In this document: piece after piece, positions 45,501 through 56,800 of the stretch
Layout: each line of letters begins with the position of its first letter
How positions within the stretch are numbered: the stretch's first letter is position 1
Assembly (NCBI GenBank): GCA_037349105.1
Contig: JAYJMM010000084.1
Coordinates: 310,001 to 374,000 of the forward strand
DNA length: 64,000 bases
Origin: Limnomonas spitsbergensis
Taxonomy: Eukaryota; Chlorophyta; Chlorophyceae; Chlamydomonadales
Reading direction: 5' to 3'
Made by a program: the position numbers and the translations under genes
Notes under the pieces: generated by a model
Told to the model about the DNA's origin: nothing
Seen by the model: only the letters and a program-made list of their open reading frames with translations
Database searches by the model: none

Positions 45501-48500
45501 CGCACTGTCATGGTTTGTGTAGCTGTTACACCCCCCCCCCCCCTTTGTTTCGCACAGCCTGGCTCTTTCGAAAAAATAGGCTGTGGGTGGTTGCGCAAAC
45601 TTTGCAACAAAACAAAGCAACTCACAAAGTAGTGCATGTGCTGCCTGCCCTTCTCCCGGAGCGTGCCGTAGTCCCCAATCTTGTATTCCGGGGCAAGATC
45701 CGAGCCCCCGATGAACACGTTGGAGGGCTGCACAAGGCAGCACCACAGGTGCGGGGGAAGGGAGGTGATGGCCAGTGATTATTCTTTTCAGTACTGAGTA
45801 CGACTCGTACAGAAACACAATCTCGCCCCTTCAAATCTCATGATAGCCCCCCCCCCCCAAACACACACACACACCACCACCACCAGTGTGGGCAGGCGGA
45901 CAGTCATGAAAAGTGTGGGCAGGCGGACACTGATGAAAAGTGTGGCCACTGATTCTGTTAGTCAGTACTGAGTACGACTCGTACAGAAACACAGTATTGC
46001 ACAAATGATGGTCCTCAAGCCGATGAACATGTTGGACGGCAACACGTGCTGGGGAAGGAGGGGGTGATGGCAGTCACCGACATACCCCGACAACAATAAA
46101 ACAGATGCCCGAGCCCAGGTCCCCTGACAGATCTCTCAGATCTCATGATACATCCCGTTTCTCCAATTCCCCATACTGTTCCCCTACCCCTGATCCCCTG
46201 ATCTACATCCTTGTCCCCAAATCCCCGGACAGATCCCGAAACAAATCTTGGCCCCCAGATCACAAGATAGATCTGGTCCGCCAGATCCCCAGATCCAAAG
46301 AAAGATCCCATGCCCTCGATTCCCCGACAAATCACGGTCCCACAGGAGGCCCCAATGAAAACGTGGAACAAGACCAGTTTTGTTCAGGCTGCACATTAAA
46401 GTGCATAATCTTCCTTTAATCTTCATCCCTTTCGCATCATCATCAAAATACCGCTAAGCATTAAATGGTTTCGGTCTCCATTCCCGCACTTCACTCACGC
46501 CGTACACAAGCCCGCTTTCACCCTAAACCCTAATCCATTGCTTATTTGCTTCGCTTTCACTTCGCTGTAACCAGACTACAGCTATCCAAGGTGTTGACCC
46601 TGCTTCCAAGCTTTCACCCTAAACCCTAACACCCCCCTCCTTGTCCAATCTGGAGTACAACAGCCCAAGGCCTTGAGTAGATGTTGAGGGGGATACCCAA
46701 GCTTTCACCCCGACCCCTAATACATGGCTTCACATTCAATTCGCAGTACACCAGCCCACTCCTGTAGAAGGTGTTGAACCCACATCAGCCCTCCACCCAC
46801 ACATCCCGCCATACCTTGAGGTCCCCATACACCAGCCCGCTCTTGTGCAATGTGTCCAGCCCGCTCAGGACGTCCATGGCGATGCGCTGCACCAGCTCCT
46901 CGCTCAGACCCAGCCCAGGGACAAGCAGCCCCTGCAACATTAAAGAGTGCAACGACATTGGGTTGAGCTTTAGGGTTCAAGGTGAGCGTCCATGGCGATG
47001 CGCTGCACCAGGTCCTCGCTCAGACCCAATCCGGGGACAAGCAGCCCCTGCACCAATGAGGCTGAACAACATAGGGTTGGCACTTAGGGGAGATCACCTA
47101 GTGTTACTTTAAGGTTCACACCTTACATCGCTACCTCGGCCCTGGTTCACACCCGTACATCACCACCTCCACCCTGGTTCACACCCATACATCGCCACTT
47201 CGGTCCTGGTTCATATCCATACATCGCCACTTCCACCCTGGTTCACACCTGTACATCGCCAACTTGGCCCTGGTTCACACCTGTACATCCTCTCCTCAGC
47301 CCTGGTTCACACCCCTACATTGCCTCCTTGGCCCAGGTTCACACCTGTACATCGCCACCTTGGCAGTGCTCCGAGTAGATATTGAGCGCACCGCCCTTCT
47401 TGGTGAAACCCAGCAGCTTCACAAGGTTCAAACTGCCAGAGAGCTGTATTGACACAAGTGTGGAGTGTGGACATAGAGCAGATTCACTTGGTGCAAACTG
47501 ACAGGGAGCGATACACATACTAGTGTAGACACACACCTGCTTCACGTGGTTCAAACAGTCAGAGGGCTGCGTTCACACAAGTATGAAGTCTGGACATGCA
47601 ATAGTTTCACTTGGTGCAAACTGACGGAACAGCGTCCAGAATGTGGACATGCACCAGCTTCACCAGGTTCAAACAGCCACAGGGCTGCGTTCACGCAAGT
47701 GTGGATTGTCAATGTACAACAGCTTCACTAGGAGCAAACAGACAGAAAACGGTGTCCACGCAAGTGTGGACAAACAGCAGCTTCATGCGGTTTAAACAAC
47801 CATACAGCTGCGTCCGCAGAATTATCAGGAGGGCAGCGTCCCCACTTCCCTCCTCCCCTCCTCCCCCAATTTCCCACTCACCTGTTCATGATGGCGCGCC
47901 CAAGTGTCCCACTCGTTGAGCGTAGCGGCATACTTGAAGCTGTCCATTCCGTCTGCCTGAGGCAGCAAGGACATGCTTGTGGGAACATGGCAGCAGGCAA
48001 GCAGCATAGATCATTCCTCTCACCCATTCATCATATGATAGATTGACAGGTGCGAACAAACACATGCACAAACACATACCGTCTGAGGCAGCAAGGGCAA
48101 GCTTTGTGAGAAGATGGCAGCAGACAGGCTGCCTGGCGCGGCAGGGGCATTACCCAAACCCAAGAATCATGCATTCAAGCGGCAGGGGCACACACACACA
48201 CACACACACACCAATCGCACAGGCAATCCATACAGGGACAGGGCAACCAGGCCATCCATACAAAGACATCAACCAGGTGGCCGTCCCTCCCAGCCTCCCT
48301 ATCGAAGTGCTGCACATGCTGTGCCCCTGTAACTCTATTTCCTTCCCTCATCGCACCTCGATGCTGTTAATGCGTTCAAATCGTGACCCTGAAACCAGAC
48401 AGCCATCCCACCCTGCCTCTCGCTCTCCTTTCCTCCACACAGGCAGGTGGGCTCTCAATGCTTTGCTTCTCTTACATGACCTATTAGACCACCTAGTGCT

Positions 48501-49270
48501 ACGGCCGAGCGGGTGGCCTCCTTAATCCACACCCCAGGGTATTTTTTATCATTTTGTATTTATTTATTTATTTATCCCTTCTATGACCCTGGCACTAGTC
48601 GACCGTCCCTCCCTCCCGTCCCTCCCTCCCTTTTAATGTTATTCTTCTCAACTACGACCCTGAGGTGGCCATACCTCCCTGCCTCCTCCCTTCCTCCCTC
48701 CCTCCCCCCTGCCTCCTCTCTCCCTCCCTCCCTCCCTGTCAATGCTGTTCATGCCCCCCCCCCTCCCTCCCTCCTCTCTCCCTCCCTCCGTCCTCCCTGT
48801 CTCTTCTCTCCCTCCTCCCCCCCCCCCTCGCCTCCTCTCCCTCCCTCCCTCCCTTCTTTGAAGGTGCACACGCTGTGCTTCTGTTCATGCCTCCCTCCCT
48901 CTCCCCCCCTGCCTCCTCTCTCCCTCCCTCCCTCCCTGTCAATGCTGTTCATGCCCCCCTCCCTCCCTCCTCTCTCCCTCCCTCCGTCCTCCCTGTCTCC
49001 TCTCTCCTCCCCCCCCCCCCCCCCCCCCCCCCCCGCCTCCTCTCCCTCCCTCCCTCCCTTCTTTGAAGGTGCACACGCTGTGCTTCTGTTCATGCCTCCC
49101 TCCCTCCCTCCCCCCTGCCTCCTCTCTTTCTCCCTCCCTCCCTCCCAACCCCCCTCCTTCCTTCCCTCTCCCCCTTCCTCCCTACCTTGGTATTATAAAT
49201 GCTGTGTTTCTCCACCATGACCTTTGACTCCCCCCCAGCTGAGGTGGAGGGCACTCGCACCACCGACACC
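33509..49270 (-). CDS. protein kinase gene, kinase-domain and C-terminal exons
   Basis: Nine phase-compatible minus-strand exons with GT-AG borders encode a full kinase domain, likely Ser/Thr or tyrosine-kinase-like. E2 49186-49270 (VSVVRVPS, SKVMVEKH; candidate ATP Lys). E3 47882-47956 (TLNEWDTWARHH, candidate helix-C Glu). E4 47345-47443 (LNLVKLLGF, YSEHCQGGDV hinge). E5 46815-46931 (helix E, then LVYGDLK). E6 45626-45727 (PSNVFIGG, KIGDYGTLRE). E7 45003-45080 (FTPEYASPETLQ). E8 35518-35583 (ADLWSFGIMLHELATG). E9 34870-35001. E10 33509-34138 (QACMHDAPGKRP, FPWF), ending in an Ala/Val-rich tail with TAG or equivalent at 33509. The catalytic loop is Y-G-D-L-K rather than HRDLK (non-RD), DFG is DYG, APE is SPE. 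E3 through E10 all join in phase 0. Introns carry exon-edge repeats, and intron 7 is 9.4 kb. E10 could be spliced before its stop. Confidence 0.85.
35601..44568. repeat. 42-bp minisatellite, about 213 units, inside a kinase intron
   Basis: An unbroken array of about 8.97 kb. The unit is ACATGCTTTCAGGATACAAG followed by GACAGGGTTTCAGGGTACAG and GG, that is two related 21-bp halves. Variants recur (GGGGCATG, GGTACAAGG for GATACAAGG, CTCTCAGGATACAATG). Since 42 is divisible by three and the unit lacks stops in several frames, very long open frames appear on both strands (over 3,000 codons); they are by-products. Only one length change was noticed, an extra T near 39733, which swaps frames half way. 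The array fills intron 7 of the kinase gene, ending 17 bases before exon E8 (35583). Confidence 0.97.
44690..45002 (-). repeat. exon-edge repeats next to the kinase SPE-box exon
   Basis: About four degenerate copies, 75-90 bp each, of the 3' end of exon E7 with its donor (plus-strand core CTGAGGGCCTGCACTGCTCG then TCCCATCCTGCAG). Copies lie near 44700, 44760, 44848 and 44925; the authentic edge is at 45003. They sit between the exon and the 42-bp array. Confidence 0.65.
47113..47344 (-). repeat. 32-bp tandem repeats of a kinase exon donor
   Basis: Seven 32-bp units start at 47113, 47144, 47176, 47208, 47240, 47272 and 47304; the eighth, at 47336, is the real exon E4 3' end. Each holds the last exon bases (GATGTACAG on the minus strand) and the donor GTGTGAACC. 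Confidence 0.85.
47444..47825 (-). repeat. tandem repeats of a kinase exon acceptor edge
   Basis: Six degenerate copies of about 50-67 bp of the 5' edge of exon E4 and its intron border (plus-strand pattern CAGCTTCACNNGGTTCAAAC, then AGNGAGCTG and CACAAGTGTGGA) begin near 47477, 47537, 47601, 47652, 47719 and 47777. The authentic edge is at 47443. Confidence 0.8.
48553..49180. repeat. CCCTC-rich pyrimidine tract in a kinase intron
   Basis: CCTCCCTC-type low complexity with long C-runs (48830, 49010). A block TTCTTTGAAGGTGCACACGC with CTGTGCTTCTGTTCATGCC occurs twice (48858, 49060), giving a repeat of about 200 bp. Pro/Ser and Gly/Arg frames here are artefacts. Confidence 0.8.
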
Positions 49271-49539
49271 CTGCACGGCGGAGGGTCGGGGCAAGGGGGG
49301 ACAGAGGGCAAAGATCAGCGGCACTGCTTATCTTTTTTGAAGAGTGGACAGGGGGCAGCAGCAGAGCTTACTTTTTTCAAGGGGGGACAGGAGTCAGAGA
49401 GGGCAACAGGGGGCAAGGGGGGACTGGCAGTAGTGACATTATTTCGTGTTTGGGGTATGAAGTGTTACCCAGGCAGCCAGGCCTTGTCGGGGGCATGATG
49501 GGAAGCGACAGTGCTTACTTTTGGGGGGGGGTGAACTAA

Positions 49540-50130
49540 GGCCGCAAGCATACGCAGACAAAAGTATTCCTCCACTACGCGTCCCCCGCGTAGTGAGGAG
49601 ACCTCGCCTGCTTGCAGGCGCGGTCCCCTAACCTAGCAGAGGATCACCGAAACCCGCACCCTGCTATGTGGGGTAGCGGGTTTCGGTGTCCCTCGTAGTA
49701 GAGGAGCGGGTTCTTGGTGTAAGGGTATGCTTAAGAGAATCAGCGGAATTGCTTAGGTGCCCTACGGGCGTCCGAGCACTCCCGCTGATTCTATAAAGCG
49801 GAGGCGTTGCCCCAAGAATTAAATTCTGGGACCAGGGCACTCGAGCAATCCCGATGATAATCTGAAGTGAGAAGCACCCTTACCACTGTTGCGCGCTCAC
49901 TGTCAGGGACCCAAATTGACCTCGTGGGGGTCCCATCGAGGTCTCTCCACCGAAGGTGGCGGGACTCGGCGGACCCCACACACCTTTGGTGTGTGAGGCA
50001 AAGAAAGGCCGCAACACGCTTTAGAGAATCATCGGTATCGCTCAGGGTCTCTCTGGGCACAGCGCAAAGGCGGGATCCGCCACGGACAATAAGCTACGCT
50101 GGTTGTCCCGGCGAACCGCCTTGACCGTCC
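49540..50130. other. cluster of palindromes, structured insert of unknown type
   Basis: Within the intron between kinase exons E1 and E2. Exact stems: 49645-49657 with 49676-49688 (13 bp), 49736-49746 with 49782-49792 (11 bp), 49918-49924 with 49937-49943 (7 bp), 49947-49951 with 49955-49959 (5 bp, GAA loop), and 49977-49984 with 49988-49995 (8 bp, TTT loop). An AGAGAATCAGCGG-like motif recurs near 50029. The texture resembles short dispersed palindromic repeats of algal organelles, or a structured RNA; neither is shown. 50130-50470 has no feature. Confidence 0.5.
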
Positions 50131-50476
50131 TGGGACCCAACTTATTTCTTGGTTCGGGATCCCGTTTTTTCAAAGACAGAAGAGCAGCTTATAGGGTTGA
50201 GAGTTAAGGGTGACCTGGATAGGAAATGCATACACCTAACACACCCAAACTTATACACCTGTACTTCAACACATACGCCTACAGTTCCACACTTCGGAGT
50301 GTACCTAAACAACCGTACTGAATAGCCGCACTGCAACAGCCTTTCGTCCACCTTTGCAACAGCCCTGCTTCCTACCCGCACAGCTTCCTCGCCTCCATCA
50401 CACTAATCATGGCAACATGGGGACACAAGATACCGTACCGGTGCAGTCAAATGAGGCGATTTTCGTATTTGTGTGA

Positions 50477-51710
50477 CTCAGCTACATGTCCAGAGTTCCC
50501 AGTTGTGGCTGGCCTAACTGCCTTGGGCACCAGTCGTAAGCTGGTCCTGATCGGGTCCCAATCCGGCATTTGGCAGCTACGGGAATGCTGCGGGGCGGCC
50601 TGCCGAAGGTATCGACTCAACAGCCAAAAAAGGGAACACTGGTAGGAAATTAAATGATTTCACGATAATATATCGAAGGACAATCTTTTACCTACCATCA
50701 AACATCAAAAAACATTACGCACCTGTCAGCGGTCCTGTAGCCCGGCGCCTCGGCCTCCTCCTCCCTCTCCCCTGGCGGACTCTCCTGCTGCCCTGGAGGT
50801 TCGCTGTAACTCCACTGGCTCTCCAAGTTCGCCCGCTCCAAATCCGCCCACTCCCCCTCCAAGTTCGTCTGCTCCCCCTCCACACCGTCATTGCACACTC
50901 CCTCCCCGTCCTCCTCCGAGCCCTCGCCCAACGTTCGCCCCGCCTCAACACTTCTACTAAGCCCGCTGTGTATCTCTGCAGCACCCGAGCGGACAATGTC
51001 ATCGCACTCGGTAGAGGCAGCCTCATATTTTGCCACTGGCCTTGGAACCAGCAGTAGCACCGGCCCCGCTGCAGCCCCTACAGAGGACAGAGCCGCAGCC
51101 ACACCCTGCTGCAGCTGCTCCTGCTCCTGCTGCCTCTCATGTGCCTGCTGTTCCTGCTCCTGCAGGGGCGCCGGCCCAGCAGAAGACAGAGCTGTACCCT
51201 GCTGCATCTTCTCCTGCTGCCTCTGACGTGCCTTCCGCTCCTGCTCCTGCAGCAGTAACAGCGCCGCCGCCCGCGCCCCCTCCAGCTGCGGCGGCAGCGG
51301 GAGCGCAGCTGCAGCCGAGGCAATGATCGGGAGCGCCGCAGCCAAGCGCGGCCGCGGCACGAGCTGCTGCATCTGCTCTGCAGCAGAGAAGTCCCAGAGG
51401 GCCAGGGATGGCGGCGGAACTGAAGGTGCTGCAGCGGGAAGCAAGTGGGGAAGATGGGCATCAGTGGGTGGACAAGCCTTGAAGGAGAAAGCAATCGGCA
51501 CCCTGTTAAGCAATGCGTGGTAAAGAGGGGCACCAGCAGCGTTTCTTTGTTTTTTGTCAATTCTACCTTCGGCAGGCTGCCCTGCAGCTGCCAAAGGCCA
51601 GATTGGGACCAAACCAGGGCCGGCCTACAACTGGTGCCCAAGGCAGTTTGGACGGCCACAACAGGGCCTCTGGCCATAGGCCAGAGTGCAGCTGACATGT
51701 AGCTGAATCA
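50477..51710. repeat. inverted repeat of about 110-130 bp flanking kinase exon E1
   Basis: 50477-50610 is the imperfect reverse complement of 51565-51710, sharing CAGCTACATGTC, CTGCCTTGGGCACCAGT, GGTCC and GCAGCTNC-GGCNGCCTGCCGAAGG. A third partial relative lies at 52812-52846. It is probably a dispersed element; no coding or terminal structure was found. Confidence 0.65.
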
Positions 51711-52557
51711 TGGGGGGGAAAACTGGGCGCCAGTAACTGAGCCAGGAGAATGCGGTCAGCCCACTGCTTGTTACTGCCGGCACAGCAACAGGAAGCGATT
51801 GGGGAAGATGAGCATCTGGAAGTGAGCAAAGAGGATAGCCTGCAGGGTGACCTGCCTGTAGCGTCCCTGGATGCTACCAAGTCTAAGGCTATACAGATGT
51901 ATATGCTGCACATCTTTACAATGGGCAGTGTATTGTATCTTGAGGATATTTTTAGAAGATATCTTGAGGATATGTCTTGAGGAGATACTGACAGTACTGA
52001 GCGAGGCGGGGCTCTTAACATTGCGTCACTCTCATCCATGTTCAACAAATTGGCAAAGCGCTACACTGCCCCACCCTTGACCCGGTCTCACCCGCTTCTC
52101 TGTTGATGCCGCCGCCAGGACAGCCCCGCCTTACCCTCGCCCCGCTCACACCCACTGCACTGCCGAGCTGGCCCTACCCATCCACCCACCCACCCACCTA
52201 GAACCACCCTGGCCCCACTGTCACCCACCACCAGCCTCACGCCAATCCACCATAGCCCCCCGCTCTACCCCGCACTTACCGGCCCTCGCCTTGCTCACAC
52301 CCACTGCACTGTCGAGCCGGCCCTACCCGCCCCTCCCAAAACCACCCTAGCCCCACTGCCACTCACCACAAGATCCCACCAACCCACCATGGCCCCCTGA
52401 CCTTGCCTCGCGCCCACCTGCTGTACTGCCACTGCCGCCGCTAGGCTGGCCCCAAACGCCCACGAGTGCCCGCCTTAGCGTCTCAAGAAATGAGGGCGTA
52501 TCAGGCGACGAGGCGCGGCAGCAGATAAAGCGCTTGTTGGAGCAGGTGCCACCGCCT
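50723..52557 (-). CDS. likely N-terminal exons of the kinase gene
   Basis: Two minus-strand exons in phase with the kinase exons. E0 52418-52557 (46 codons: GGGTCSNKRFICC, FLETLRRALVGVW) ends at donor GTGGGC in phase 1. E1 50723-51428 follows acceptor CCGCTGCAG, supplies the two missing bases, and runs 234 codons to donor GTGCGT in phase 2, where E2 (49270) begins with the one base needed. E1 has an Ala/Pro-rich start (SLALWDFSAAEQMQQL), then a Gln/Glu/Arg-rich coiled-coil-like part (LLLQEQERKARQRQQEK and QEQEQQAHERQQEQEQ), then an acidic Glu-rich region. I do not know the region; a regulatory or oligomerising role is inference. The start codon is not identified and may be further upstream (52.6-53.8 kb). 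Both joins could have intervening exons. Confidence 0.5.
52120..52417 (-). repeat. repeats of a kinase exon donor edge
   Basis: Two copies (near 52133-52172 and 52291-52325), about 160 bp apart, match the 3' edge of exon E0 and its donor: plus-strand GCTCACACCCACTGCACTG-CGAGC-GGCCC against the authentic CGCCCACCTGCTGTACTGCC. Confidence 0.6.
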
Positions 52558-52956
52558 CTGCTTTTCCCAGCAATGGGAGCGGGGAAAGGGACACGCAGCA
52601 GCAAGCATGGCTCCAAAGCTATCTGAGAGCCTATTCTGCGAGCAGCTGCACGGGCTGTCTGCGGGCGGAGTCTGGCGGCAGAGGTGCCCGGCCTTCGATT
52701 CCCGACGTTGCAGCCTGTGCATTCCAGAAGCAGCAGGGGAGGGGGCAAGGATTATGCTTGTCGCAATGAGGAAGGCAACTGCCGATACAATTATGTTGAT
52801 TTTGAGGATTTGGCTTGTCGGCCGGTCATGGTTTGGTCCCCAATAGCCCGTTTGTGATCTCCCCAATTGTGGTCTCCCCAGACCCCTTACCTACACGCGG
52901 AATTACTCCTAATCATGGGGATCCTCCGAGACCTTACTCCAGCCCCCCTCCATGCA

Positions 52957-53025
52957 TGGCATGGCATGGCATGGCATGGCACGGCATGGCATGGCATAGC
53001 ATGGCATGGCATAGCATGGTATAGC
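52957..53025. repeat. CATGG pentanucleotide microsatellite
   Basis: About fourteen CATGG/CATAG units. Confidence 0.9.
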
Positions 53026-53836
53026 ATCCAACCCTCTCAAACAGCCCGCAACAGTTACAAAACAAAGGTTTAGCTTTTCCCTTGAATATTTCAGCATCTC
53101 TTATAGAAGATATCATGCGGTTGTTGGAATGGTAAGGGGGGTCGCAAAATCGGCAGTCAGGGGCGGTGCGGCGTGTCGGTTGTGACAGGACACGTGTCTA
53201 AGCACGGCAGTTGTTGCCGTCACCTCCTTCCGCTTGTCTGCCCAACATCCGAAAACTCCATAATCTCTCACCTGTCGTCATTCCGTCAGCATTCGAAGGC
53301 ATATAGGCACAGATATTAGAAGCTTGAGTTGGGGCGCCCCTGAAGCTCCTCTGACTTCCCGTCTCCACCCCCGCTGGGCCTACGGCTGGTCCCGGAAAGC
53401 TGTTCCCGCAGCAGATTCCAAATAGTGATTAGGTCATGGGATGCTGGTTTTGCTGTTGACAGCGGACATGCGCAGCGTTTTGGCCTACCGACGTCCGGAA
53501 CACGAGGTCCGCACCGACCAGGAGTCAGCTGAGATAAACATACCACGCCCCATGAAGCCTATCCCGCGACAGTCACTAGTATTCGTCTCCTGCTTGGTTT
53601 GTCGAGGGCTTTGACGACACACTTGTGTGCGTTGCCGACGCGTAATAACGTGCGGTGTAAAACGATGGTATCTGTCGATGGTATGGGTCCGGGTATGGGT
53701 GGTGTGAAAAGCTTGGACAACCCGGTCCAACTTCGAGGTCCCACTTTCGTCGCATGTCACACAAAAGGTGGACTTAAATGCGTACGCACAGGGGCTGTAC
53801 AGGGAGTCAGTAGGGTATCATGATGCACTGAGTGGG
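53026..53836. promoter_or_regulatory. probable shared upstream region of divergent kinase and metacaspase genes
   Basis: The kinase gene runs left from at least 52557 and the metacaspase gene runs right from about 53837. The intervening sequence has no supported gene. No TATA box or named element could be assigned with confidence. Confidence 0.3.
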
Positions 53837-56800
53837 ATGTCACAGGAAACTCGTCGCGCCATGCTGCTTCAGAATGGCGGACTGCTCCTCCTAGCAATCC
53901 TCGCTACTGCCCATGCAACATCCGCACAGTCCTTTTCCGAGGACATCACATCGACGCCATACACAGCTTGCGGCTACTTCACCCTGGGCTACCAGGTGCG
54001 AAATGCTGCAACATTTGCTGCCACGCACGCGCACGCAACACTGCGCTAGGAGGGTGGGCCGCTCTAAGGCTACCCGACTTCCACCACCCCGCACCATGAA
54101 GCCAAGCCGCAAACACTGCGATTGTGGCACAATTAAAATCAACCTGGCGCTTACGGGAAATGGGGTTGCATCGCGCAAAACGCGCGGGCTCCTGCATGAG
54201 GGCCTGACATGGAGAGCCGCTCTGGAATCTGGATGAGCCCAGAGTAAGATCAGGCATCCGACATCAGTCAAAAACAAGCAGCCAGCAGGCATTAGGCTTC
54301 TTAAATTATTTATTATAGACTCGAACTTTGTTAAGTACAAGCAAAGGAACAGGCATCAGCCTAGCAACAGATGAGCAGGCATCTGACATCAGACATGGAG
54401 AGCCATTTTTGTTTTCCATGCCATGGTTTGGAGCAGCAACAGACAGCTGGCATTGTACCAGTAATCTTCATGTGCGGAATGCCGTCAGTTCGCACCTGCA
54501 ACCAGCACCCCTAGGATGTGATGTTCTGGCTCATGCAACAAAGCAGCAGAAAGGTACCTAGCACGTTGGCAGCCCCCTGCCCCCACCCCAGGCTGATTAC
54601 TGAGTTATTTACTCTTTTTAGTGTGAACCCAGTAATCCATTATTTAGGGCCTTTCTCACATGTGTTGTGACGAAGGCCCTGTCCATGGGGTTCAGAAGCC
54701 ACCACCCGAGACCGCTTGGCATTGCACCATGATCAACCAGTGGCTTGAAGGCCCAGCACCAGGGCATGCTGCATCAGGACCACTCATCCGCAGGGAACTG
54801 AACTGTGGCTGAACTGTAGCTGAAATGCAGCTGAACTATAGCTAAAAATAGCATCAGGTGAGCCACCACCCCTGACCCCTCCTTGATGCATACCTGCAGA
54901 TATGGTGCACTAGCAACGCAAATGTATACATCGCACTCGCAACGGTGAGAGAGGGCGGGATGGCAGGAAGAGAGGTGGGCAGGCAGGGGTCTCTGCACTG
55001 GGTCCGGCCGGATGACACGTTCAGTGCTGGGTTGCTGCTACATAGCTCGGATAGCTTAATAGGGTTTAGGGGTACCAGTACCTAGCTCAAATAGCTTGAT
55101 AGGGAGAAGGATAAAGGGTACCTAGCTCGAATAGCTGAACACCGTCCAGCTGCTATTATGTACCATATCTGATGGTTAATGCGAGGCAGTCACTTAAAGA
55201 CTCGAGCGCCGGTTTTGTAGAAATCCATCTAGAGTAGGTATAGCGTTGCAGGAAATTGTTCATATTACGCAGCACCCCGCCACATTTGGCTGGTCGCTGT
55301 GCAGCCACCCCTTGGCTGATGGAGACCTAACCTTGACCAACCGAAATCCTGCGGCTCAAGCAGGGGTGCTTGCTTCAGGCACCTACGGCGGGAGGAGGTG
55401 ATGTGGCTGAATTGCAGCTGAAGCATCATACACAAAAAGTAGCACCACACCACCAGAACACAACTTCTAGTTATCACCGTTGCTCTGATTGAATTGACAT
55501 TGGTGCGAGGTGCCCCTGTCATAGAAACAGGGTTTGGAGGAACTGGGGCTTGGAGGATCAAGGGTTTGGAGAAACAGGGGTTTGGAGGAACAGGGGTTTG
55601 GAGAAACAGGGGTTTGGAGAAACAGGGGTTTGGAGATACAGGGGTTGGATGAACCAGGGGTTTGGAGGAGCAGGGGTCTGGAGAACCAGGGGTTTGGAGA
55701 AACAGGGGTTTGGAGGATCAGGGGTTTGGAGGGACAGGGTTGTGGAGGGACAGGGTTTTGGAGGAACAGGGGTTTGGAGGGACAGGGGTTTGGAGAAACA
55801 GGGGTTTGGAGGGACAGGGGTTTGGAGAAACAGGGGTTTGGAGAAACAGGGGTTTGGAGGGACAGGGTTTTGGAGGAACAGGGGTTCGGAGAAACAGGGG
55901 GTTGGAGGAACAGGGGTTTGGAGAAACAGGGGTTTGGAGAAACAGGGATTTGGAGAAACAGGGGTTTGGAGGGACAGGGGTTAGGAGGAACAGGGCTTGG
56001 AAGTTGAAGAGTTACTGCTTCAAAACTAAAGGACTGCAACCACCCTCTGGCCACAGCCTTTTCTGGAAGGGCCAGGTAGATCAGACCGTCAGGAAATCTA
56101 GAAAGAGGAGCTATAATGCTAGATATAAGGGGCAAACAAATGCAGGAGGCAAACAGCCCATGTTTGTTTTCTACCCTGTCAGGACCTGACGAGGACCCGG
56201 CCCCTCAACCCAAGCCCAAAACCTTTAACTTGTCAGTTTTTGGGGTTAGGGAACCTAAACCCTAAACCCTAAGCCTTAAGCAGGGAGCAGTGCCGTGTCT
56301 GATACCCCTTAAGCTTAAGCCTAAACCCTAAAATGCTTCCTCTTCTCCTCTCCCTCTCCCCATCCCATTCCCCCCTTCATCAACCCCTTATATTTCCCCG
56401 TCCATCTGCAGGCCTGTGCCTCACCCACCAATTGCACCGCAACCTCGTTGTACGCGTCAATGGCCTGCGGCCCGGCCTCCACTTGCTCAGGTGCGTGCAG
56501 CCAGCCTTGATAAGCAGCCTTCATAATTATTCAGGGAGGTGTGGCTTGGGGTATCCGCGGAGGAGTGAGATCGGTGCTGACCTGGCAGCGCCACCAGAGC
56601 AGTTTAGGGAATTGGGTGCTGACATGGCAGCGCCACCAGAGAAGTCTAGCGCAGTGGGTGCTGACCTGGAAGTGGTGTCGAGAGGAGCGTGCAGGATTTT
56701 CCTCTGGATTCCCTCATCTGCAGCCTTTGATACATTTCTGCCGGCACAATCAGTATTGTAACGACGACATTGAAACCCTTCGTTTTTCACCAGATTAATG

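Noticed and set aside
48513..49220. Pro/Ser-rich plus-strand frame and Gly/Arg-rich minus-strand frames
   Set aside because: Translation of a CCCTC low-complexity tract inside a kinase intron.
49540..50130. tRNA or rRNA gene in the palindrome cluster
   Set aside because: Stems do not form a cloverleaf, and no rRNA-like conserved blocks are seen.
55467..56189. Frames with GLEKQGFGETG or SPNPCFSKPL repeats
   Set aside because: Minisatellite translation on both strands; no exon signals.
56321..56524. Minus-strand frame opposite exon M2
   Set aside because: The plus strand has both acceptor and donor in phase with its neighbours; the minus frame has no matching GT donor.
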